Source of the DNA: Edaphochlamys debaryana
Lineage: Eukaryota; Chlorophyta; Chlorophyceae; Chlamydomonadales
Assembly (NCBI GenBank): GCA_016858145.1
Contig: JAEHOE010000002.1
Span: forward strand, 3,472,001-3,536,000
DNA: 64,000 bases
Direction: 5' to 3'
The notes beneath the pieces were generated by a model. The model saw nothing but the letters and a program-made list of their open reading frames with translations. It searched no databases and was not told the origin of the DNA. Position numbers and translations under genes: made by a program. Below are positions 56,948-64,000 of this stretch, one piece after another (the first letter of the stretch is position 1; each line of letters begins with the position of its first letter).

Positions 56948-58312
56948 ATGACTTCGTCACCACGCGGCGGCATCGGCCCTTTGTGGATTGCAGCAACTGT
57001 AGTTTTGCTTGCAACGTGCATATCGGCAGCGCCTCGCCGACTGTCGGGCGCTGGTGAGCGGGGCTGCAGGAGGCCGGCGGGTAGGGCGGAACGTTCGTGT
57101 GCCGAGATATATATATCGGCAGCTCTATCAGCTCCCGAACCAAGCTGCACGTGCCATCGGGGCGGCCGTGACACACTACGCACGACAGAAGCGCAAATGG
57201 GGGATGCTCTGAGCGACAGGTGCTGCGGGTGATGCAAAGTTATGGGGACCCAAAGTTCTCGGTCGGTCGTCGGTCGGGGGGGGGGTCGGGGGACTTTAGG
57301 AGGCTGTGTGGCGGAACTTTGTCACCGCGGCGTAGAGCAGCGCCCAGCATCATACCACACGCCCTGAGCATGCAGCAAGGCACGAACTTATGCTGGCAAG
57401 TCACTGGTACCCGTCCAGCGGTGTTAGGGAGTCGGGACCGGTGGGACATGTCGGCATGCCGGGCCCCGGGCACACACGCGACCACCCAAAGGCGTCTCGC
57501 AGGTGCTCCCGCAAGCCCGCCTTCCACTCCCGCGCCCCAGACCGCACAACACTTGCAATGCACAGCCCTGATACCGCCCTTTGTTGCTGAGCCGTTGGTC
57601 AATTGACGGGTCGGGGTCCGTGGCATGGTCGATGGTACCCGACCTACGTGGGCCACCGGGAGTGGTCTGCGCGCCCATGGATAGAGCACACGGTCAGCAG
57701 TCCAGCGAAACGCGAAAGGCATAGAACGGACTACGTACAGGCCTTGTACGGCAGTGTCGTACACTGTACGGGTCGGTCGGTCGTCGGTCCCGGGGGGTCG
57801 GGGGACTTTAGGGCATGATATCGGGCAACTTTGTTTGTAACCCCCCCCCCCCCTGGCGTGGTTCAACAAATTCACAATTATAATGGTGCCTGCTTGCTCC
57901 AGCATGTGCGGTTGTGTCCTAGCTCCCTGATGCCGTGGCCGTGGCAGCAAGCAATTGTCGTGATGACCCCGGTTACTGCCTGTCCTTTGCAGGAGCGGAA
58001 ACTCCTGACTCCAGCGTCGACATCCCGCCGGGCACCTTCATCACCTCCGTGGGGGTTCTGTCCTGCCTCTATAATGGGTTCAACGAAATGGGAGAATGGC
58101 ACCTCACCTCGCCGTCAGGCACACGCTACACCGTCGGAAGTTACTCGGGATGTAGCTCACCAACCTACGCCAACGCCACGCTGCCAGCACCGCCTGCCTG
58201 TGCACGGTCCGGCTCGGCTGGTCGCCTGATTGCGATTGCGGGCCAGGTAGGAGTCAACGGTTGGATTGGCTATGGCTACGTGCAGTTCATTTGGGGCTGG
58301 CCCCTTGCATAG
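56948..58312 (+). CDS. Short secreted paralogue (glycoprotein B) with the C-terminal module but no proline stalk found
   Basis: Two exons can be joined in phase: 56948-57053 (signal peptide, LWIAATVVLLATCISAAPRR, then LSGAG) and 57993-58312, giving 141 aa. Exon 1 keeps the APRRL(A/S)G ending and phase-1 donor seen in paralogues A and C. The C-terminal exon parallels A: VDIPPGTFITSVGVLSC, GEWHLTSPSGTRYTVG, ACARSGSAGRLIAIAG, then YGYVQFIWGWPLA and a stop. The 940-bp intron may hide other exons, but I found neither the EGF-like module nor a PPSPP stalk there. The pattern of a G-rich strand, SPSGTRY and a final IWGW strand suggests a beta-sandwich or jacalin-like fold; this is a guess from pattern only. 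Two TGTAA signals follow at 58395 and 58402. Confidence 0.65.
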
Positions 58313-59600
58313 CTGGGAACTGCCAGGGGAGCTGAACTGACTCATGTAAGGCCATTCAGCTCGACTCGACTCGCCTGGCGCGCGGTTGGCTGCCTGTAAA
58401 GTGTAAAAAGTGATACATAGCTGTGTGGATGGACAAGTTGTGTTTGGGATTAGAGGTTCCTGCATCTGGGCAGGGCTGGACCCGTGCTTCGCTGGCTACA
58501 TAGGAAGTCAAGCAACTCTCCTAGCTAGCCTGTATATGTGGGGTACGATACATCAACCTAGACCTGCAAGGGCAAGCAAGCTGGGAAGCGGAGACGGATG
58601 AGCAGGGGGGGCGGCTTCGTTTAATGATTGGGCTGCGGATGGAGTGGGCGGGGGGCAGGTCCTTTCGTAAGAATGCCTCAGCTTGGGGAGAGGAGCTCAA
58701 GTCCGCTTTCAGGCATGGAGGGTTTAGTGCAAAGTATGGGGGCCCAAAGTTCTCTGTCAGTCGTCGGTCAGCGGGTCCGGGGGTTCTTGGGAGGTTGCGT
58801 GGCGGGACTCACCGTCCGTCCCAGGGGGTCGCGGGGCATGACGTCCGGCGCAGGGGGGGGGCAGGAAGTGTAAAAAACTTCACCACGCTTAAACTTTGGA
58901 GAGCTCGACAAGAGGAGCCCAAATCCGCTTTCAGAATGGAAATCGAGGTTCTAGGAAAAAGTTATGAGCCCTCAAAGTTTGGGGGGGGCAGGGGGGGGGA
59001 GGGGGGTCCCGAACTTTTGTACAGCTCCCGTCCGAACTTTTGTCACAGCGGCCTGACGCAGCCCAAGGGCCCTTTCCTTGCGTACACGCGTGATATCAAG
59101 GAGAGGCTGAACCGTGGGTGTGCCTGAGCACCACAGACCATAGGGATGGTGGTCGGAGGGTGGCTGCGGGTGCCACATGTCGGCATGTCCGCGCGTGGGA
59201 CACGTCACGACCGGCACTGCCACCGCTGCTAGACGTCCGGGTGTACTATTATGACCGTAGCTCATCATATAGGAGGCCTAGGGCAAGAATAGCGCGGATG
59301 CAAGGTACCGGAGAGTGGTCCATGGACGCGGGGATGGTCAATGGACAGGACCCAAGCCTCATCGACGCTTCCGGTTCACGCGCAAGGTAGTAGCGCACAC
59401 GAAGCGCAGCCGATTGGCACAAAAGTCGAGGGAAATGGGTTACATTATGGCCATGTAAGGCAGTGTGTGCAGTGTACGGCAAGGGGGTGGGTGGGGGGGT
59501 CGGGGGGGTCCGAGCTTTTGTGGGGTGGTGTATGGAACTAATGTTTTTACCCCCCCCCCTGTCCGGCAACTTTGTTTGTATCCCTGCCTTTCCCCTGAAC
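57238..59600. repeat. Dispersed GACTTT/CAACTTTG repeat units around glycoprotein B
   Basis: Related blocks of about 80-100 bp occur at 57243, 57765, 58738, 58963 and 59484. Shared words include CCCAAAGTTCTC, GGTCGTCGGTC, GGGGGACTTTAGG and GGCAACTTTGTTTGTA next to C runs. They lie in the large intron and 3' flank of glycoprotein B. No TIRs or target duplications are visible, so the class is unknown. Confidence 0.6.
58395..58406 (+). terminator. Tandem TGTAA polyadenylation signals of glycoprotein B
   Basis: TGTAA, the usual volvocine poly(A) signal, occurs at 58395-58399 and 58402-58406, 83 and 90 bp after the stop codon. Confidence 0.6.
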
Positions 59601-60958
59601 ACAAAGTCGAAAGGGAAGGTTGCAAGGTTCCCAGCCTGAGCCCCTGCCCCCTGGCCGGAGTTGCCGCCCGGCCCACCATCCTCCCTGCCCTGCCTGGTCA
59701 CACATGGCGGCTTTCGCGCATCCCTCCCCTCACCTGATCACCTGCTCCAATACCTTCAGCGGGCCAAACAGTTTGAGTTGTAAGGACCCATCAGGCGGAG
59801 GGCAGTGCGTGTGGCCGCGCGCGGTGGCTGTGTTGGGGCGGGGCGCGACGGGGCGCGGGTGCGTAGGGGCCACGACCTCTGGGTCGGCAGCCCCGGTCGT
59901 GTGCCCCCTTCCCAAAGCAACCACCAGATGCAGCAAACCCCTTATAAGCTGAGGTCAAGCCTCAACGAGTCTTGGCGACACTCGCTGGAGCGCGCAATGC
60001 GGCAGCTGTCGGCGCCACAATGCGCACGCCGCGACACACTTCTGACCTGCATGCTTATGTCCGTGCGATTAGCCCTTCGCGTCAAGTCCCTGCCCCGTTA
60101 TTGCATGTTTGCTATTTTTGGCTTTCTGCACCAGCGTTCACAGGACAGTGCTTATACAGCGTGCTGTCGCTGATTATACATTTTGAATTGAAGAACTAGT
60201 TCAATAGACGCTCACGTAACAATGGATGGCGCAGATGCGAGGAGCATTCGTGCCCTGGCTGCTGGCGCTGCTCTGGCTCTGTAACTCAGCGGAGCAACGC
60301 TTGAGGCGGACAGCGCTACGGTCTCGGGGGCCTGCCCTGGAAAGTGCTCTTTGCACCCGGCGATGAGCGCGAGGTGGGTGTCTTTCCCTCTGCCCACCCG
60401 GCCTGCCCCTGTGCAACCGGGCCCTCTCCTGCCCCTTTCTCCGCCTGTGTCTTGCGGTCTTGAGCCTTGCGGAGGCGAAAGGGGACGTGGTCTGCAGAAA
60501 CCCGTGGTTGTGTTGTAACCGGGATGCCCTGATGCCACGCAACCCGGTGGAGCTCGAGGCCCATCCCATTGCCCTTCCCCTTGCTGAGCTGAGAACGAAG
60601 GGAATCACGGCAACTGAAAGAATGGCAGCTGAGGCGCACCTGGGCCCCCGCACGTGGCAGTACTACCCATCACTGCTCCCCCCGCCCCTTCTTCCCCCAG
60701 GGTTGTCACAGACGTGGTGTGGCTCGACCAGTGGGGAGGCATCACGGACGCCATGATTCGAAACATCAGCCTGGTGGGTGCGGGTAGTTTGGCCGGGGGC
60801 AAGGGTGCTCATGGTCCCGCCGCCGGGCATCACAGGTAGCTAGGTGCAGCGGGTCCAGTGGGTATGAGGGGTCGAGACCCCTCTTAGGGCGAGGGCGCCC
60901 CGTACACTCCTGCTGTACGTACGCCTTCTGCCATACGCATGCAGGCTGCCCGGTCTGG
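59601..60958. other. Intergenic region left of the partial duplicate
   Basis: No gene supported. A possible isolated exon lies at about 60703-60773: after a C-rich AG acceptor, DVVWLDQWGGITDAM is read up to a GTGGGT donor. I could not attach it to any gene. An AT-rich stretch lies at about 60165-60205. Confidence 0.4.
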
Positions 60959-61098
60959 AGTGTGCTCTGTCCGGCACTGCCCGCTCCAAGTACTTCAAGG
61001 CCTCATTCAAGGCTCTGCTTATGGCGCGGCCGCCGGGGATCACAGCGGTGCAGCGGGACGCATCGGACGACCTGCACCGCTGGTGAGGGGGGACTTGG

Positions 61099-61168
61099 GG
61101 GGGCGCGAGACCGGGAGGGCACGAGACCGGGAGGGTACGAGACCGGGAGGGCACGAGACCGGGAGGGC
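61099..61168 (+). repeat. 16-bp tandem repeat
   Basis: Four copies of CGAGACCGGGAGGGCA with single-base variants, immediately after the exon 2 remnant of the partial gene copy. Confidence 0.9.
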
Positions 61169-61792
61169 ACAAGACCTGCTCTGCCGAGGGAGGGCGGGAG
61201 GTCCGGTGGGTAAGTGGGGCCCAGAACGCCAGGTGCACATGGCTTGGGTCCTCGAGGCAGGGAGCAATCAAGTGGGGCGCAGCGGGACGCATCGGACGAC
61301 ACGCACCGCAGGTGGGACCGCCGGAACATGGCAACGGGCACGGGGGCACAGGGTCACGATGGGGGCTGTGAATGAGGGTCAACTAGCAGCAGGTCGGGAG
61401 GCGAGGCGTGGCCGTGCCAAACAGCAGGAAGATTGACACAGTGAAACTGTACCCGGCCGAGTGCAAGCTACGGGGAGGGCTGAGGCAGGGCGGCGCGCGG
61501 GTCCGATTGTGAGTGGGTCCGATTGTCGGTTGGGCCTTGGGAAGCAGGGGATGCCGAGCGCAAGCTGCGGGCAGGGCTGAGGCAGGGAGGCGGGCCCGCC
61601 AGCCCGGCTCCATTGCTTTGTGGGCCTCGGGTGGGCTGCCTGTTGGGCTAGGCAGTAGGCACTTACCTCCCGCCTCATCCCCACACACGCCTACTCCCAG
61701 GGCTGTGGTGTTCATCGAGGACCTGCACCAGTACCTGCAGCATCGCCGCCCCTACGCGCGCCACTTCTACATCCCCATCCGCCCCTCCACGC

Positions 61793-61824
61793 CATCGCCA
61801 TCGCCATCGCCATCGCCATCGCCC
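61793..61824 (+). repeat. CCATCG microsatellite
   Basis: Five CCATCG units inserted in the exon 3 remnant, absent from the parent exon at 52870-52981. Confidence 0.95.
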
Positions 61825-62427
61825 AATGACGAGTGAGGAGAGGGCGAGGGGGGGTGAGGGTTGGGGGGCACGGCAGGGGCGGGCAGGGGAGGGTAGGGGA
61901 GGAAGGGAAGCGAAGAGGAGGAAAAGGGAGTTAGGCCCGTGCAGCCGCTCGCCCCTTCCTCCGCCTGGTGTATCCGGGGGCGAGGTGTGGGGCTTGGCGG
62001 CAGGAGAGGGCATGGGGCCTTCCAAGGGCCGTCCCAGGCCGGGGACAGCCGCCCAGTCGTGTGGAGACGGGACAAGGGCAGGGCCCTAGCTCAGCATGCT
62101 GCTGCGGCTTTGTGCACCCCTATGCGTCACAAAACGTACACACGCCCACCCTTCCCTCTCCCCGGCTCCGTGTCTCCCGAGAGCTGGGCATGCTGCTGCT
62201 GCCCCCAACGTGTCACGTGCACACCACACTCGCGCCCCCTCCCTCCTCCCACCCCCCGCCCCCAGCTCCGTGTCTCCCGGGAGCTGGGCATGCTGCTGCG
62301 GCGCGTGCACCGGGGCGTGCGGGACATGCACGTGCTGGTGGCGCGCATGCGGGAGGCGGGGTTCAGCGAGCAGGCGGTGAGGGGGGCGGGGAGGAGAGGG
62401 GGAGGCATAGCGGAGGGTTGGATGGGG

Positions 62428-63097
62428 TGGGGCAAGGAGAGGGGAGAAGAGGGGAGGGATGGGGGGCAGAGGGGAGGGGCGGGTGGGTAGGTTACTTGGG
62501 TTGAGGAAGGGCAGGGGTCCTCGGGGGGAGGGAGCGTTATTACGGTGTGCACCCAGCCACGCACACTGCAACACGCACGCGTCGGCGGTCCAGGCTTCGC
62601 GCGGCCCCTGCGTTCTGCATTTTGGTTCTGGCCACTCTCTGCTTCTACGCTGTGGCACGTACGAGCGGGCCAGCGACGCTTGAACTTCCGGAGATGGAGA
62701 TAATCTGCACATGACCGCATAGGCGTAGCTCCTGCCGAGGCGGGGGGGCGGCGGCGGGGGGGGGACATCATGTCCGGAGGACATGTCCGCCTGCCAAGCC
62801 CTGCTCGCACGGCTAGGCTACATGGCAATAGCAAGATTCCCAACACTGCGAAAAGCTACGGCCTTCGTCGCCTCACAGGCCAGTTACGCGGCAGGTCTGC
62901 GGTCCATCCACTGGTCGTGTGCCGTGTCGAGAAGCCGGCACTGGACGGACAAGCAGTTGGCTTGATCGATTGCATCCGTAAATTGAAACCGTCTGCATCT
63001 CGCCCTCATAAACTAGTACTTCAAGTCCCAAATATTTGTCGATAGCTAGTCAAGCGCAGAGGAGTTCAGCAGCGAGCGCTCGGCGGTGCGTGGCAAC
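62428..63097. other. 5' flank of glycoprotein C
   Basis: No gene. Positions 62933-63030 match 32586-32690 upstream of glycoprotein A, so the promoter was copied along with the gene. A G-rich run lies at about 62741-62763. Confidence 0.5.
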
Positions 63098-64000
63098 ATG
63101 ACTACCTCGCATGCGCTTTGGCTTCTGGCGACATGCGCCCTCCTCACAGCAACTTGCACTTTGGCAGCGCCACGCCGGCTCGCAGGCACGGGTAAGCAGG
63201 CGAGGCGGGCGGGGCGGACCCGGGTTTGGTCGAGCGATGAGCGGATGGCGCCACATGTTGCGGAAGCCCGGACGTGCAATATGCGCTGATATGCAAGTGA
63301 AGTTGAGCATCTTAGAGAGGGGGTTCGGGCTTAACCACTTTGCTAATAAGCTAAATCGCTTTCGCTGGACACGTGTTGCGTTACCGCGTCGATTGCTGTT
63401 TCGACTCCCACCCCCACGCACGCGTCCCCTCCGCCTTCGGTCGCAGGGCCCAGCCCAGGGCAGCCCAACCCGTGTAGCAGCGTCAGGTGCTGGCCCGGCG
63501 CTAGCTGCAAGCTCATCGAGGGTCGAGGCCCGACCTGCGTGTGTGCGCCAGGCCTCACTTTCAACGCCACCAGCGGGCTGTGCAACTACCCACCGCCTCC
63601 GCCCAGCCCCTCTCCACCCAGCCCCCCTCCACCCAGCCCGCCTCCTCCCAGCCCCCCACCGCCTAGCCCCCCTCCGCCAAACCCCCCTCCGCCAAGCCCC
63701 CTTCCACCAAGCCCCCCTCCGCCTAGCCCGGAGCCACCTAGCCCCCCTCCTCCCAGCCCGCCTCCGCCAAGCCCTCCTCCGCCAAACCCCCCTCCGCCAA
63801 GCCCGCCTCCCCCAAGCCCCCCTCCGCCAAGCCCACCTCCCCCAAGCCCCCCTCCGCCAAGCCCCCCTCCACCAACCCCCCCTCCGCCTAGCCCGCCTCC
63901 TCCCAGCCCGCCTCCACCAAGCCCTCCTCCACCAAGCCCTCCTCCGCCAAGCCCCCCTCCGCCAAGCCCCCCTCCCCCAAGCCCCCCTCCGCCAAGCCCA
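63098..64000 (+). CDS. Hydroxyproline-rich glycoprotein C with intact EGF-like module, 3' end beyond window
   Basis: Secreted matrix glycoprotein, paralogue of A. Exon 1 (63098-63191) encodes the signal peptide ALWLLATCALLTATC then APRRLAGTG. Exon 2 opens at 63447 in the correct phase and is open to the window end. It encodes NPCSSVRCWPGASC, GRGPTCVCAPGLTFNATSGL, then CNYPPPPPSPSPPSPPPPSP and a long (PPSPP)n/(PPNPP)n stalk. Cysteine spacing C-x4-C-x5-C-x9-C-x-C-x12-C fits an EGF-like fold. The NATS sequon may be N-glycosylated. The missing C-terminus probably resembles that of A (34880-35205). This copy shows that the stop in A at 33334 is a lesion. Confidence 0.85.
63590..64000 (+). repeat. 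15-bp coding minisatellite (PPSPP)n in glycoprotein C
   Basis: Continuous array of CCAAGCCCCCCTCCG variants up to the window edge, encoding extensin-like proline stalk, with occasional SPE and NPP variants as in paralogue A. Confidence 0.95.

Larger units (their letters stand above)
60959..62427 (+). pseudogene. Partial, decayed copy of the membrane-protein gene (51706-55397)
   Basis: Three exons of the intact gene recur here in the same order and strand: exon 2 end (FKALLMARPPGITAVQRDAS) near 61005-61083, exon 3 (VVFIEDLHQYLQHRRPYAR) at 61702-61838, exon 4 (LRVSRELGMLLRRVHRGV) at 62266-62377. Introns and flanks between them are also recognisable (for example 61552-61700 against 52719-52868). 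Exons 1 and 5-9, and so most membrane segments, are missing. Exon 3 has a CCATCG microsatellite insertion adding SPSPSPS and then runs into TGA. Exon 2's donor is altered. A short second copy of exon 4's start lies at 62164-62200, and of exon 2's end at 61280-61318. This is a segmental duplicate about 9 kb from its parent, not a working gene as seen. Confidence 0.8.

Noticed and set aside
1..64000. tRNA or rRNA genes
   Set aside because: I looked for TPsiC-type GGTTCGA boxes with matching A boxes and for rRNA-like blocks and saw none.

Overview
The window is nuclear DNA of a volvocine green alga (Chlamydomonas/Volvox/Gonium type). I infer this from the very high GC, the many short introns with C-rich acceptors, coding exons full of Ala, Gly, Gln and Ser runs, extensin-like (SP)n and PPSPPP wall proteins, and TGTAA motifs after some stop codons. 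All gene models are hand-spliced. Exon boundaries were accepted only when splice signals and reading phase agreed across every junction.

Layout, left to right. Positions 62-4439 (+): the last 11 exons of a molybdopterin aldehyde oxidase/xanthine dehydrogenase. 7517-10610 (+): a secreted CAP/SCP (PR-1-like) protein on an extensin-like (SP)n stalk. 13934-21903 (+): an ankyrin-RING ubiquitin ligase of about 1337 aa. 23737-29383 (+): a large polyQ/polyA/polyG protein ending in two GATA-like zinc fingers, with a 449-bp non-autonomous hAT element just downstream. 32766-35205 (+): a hydroxyproline-rich glycoprotein with a frameshift. 37453-48749 (+): a 24-exon gene joining a bacterial HsdR-type superfamily 2 helicase to a complete TFIIS-like module. 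50235-51302 (-): mitochondrial complex I subunit B22/NDUFB9. 51706-55397 (+), divergent from it: a polytopic membrane protein. 56948-58312 (+): a short secreted paralogue of the glycoprotein C-terminal module. 60959-62427: a broken partial copy of the membrane-protein gene. 63098 to the window end (+): an intact but truncated glycoprotein paralogue.

Two results stand out. First, the HsdR-type helicase/TFIIS gene: all 24 exons join in phase into 1744 codons. It carries a full set of type I restriction R-subunit motor motifs but no visible nuclease, followed by the TFIIS LW domain, central domain and zinc ribbon. Second, the introns show a systematic architecture. In at least fifteen places an exon edge with its splice site is repeated as a decayed echo inside the adjoining intron, usually 90-125 bp away. 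A separate G-rich motif family occurs in introns of three unrelated genes, in forward orientation near donors and inverted near acceptors. Both suggest intron birth or growth by local duplication.

The genes are not an operon. The only clear regulatory pairing is the divergent 403-bp promoter between the B22 subunit and the membrane protein. The only clear local families are the three glycoprotein paralogues and the partial duplicate of the membrane-protein gene.
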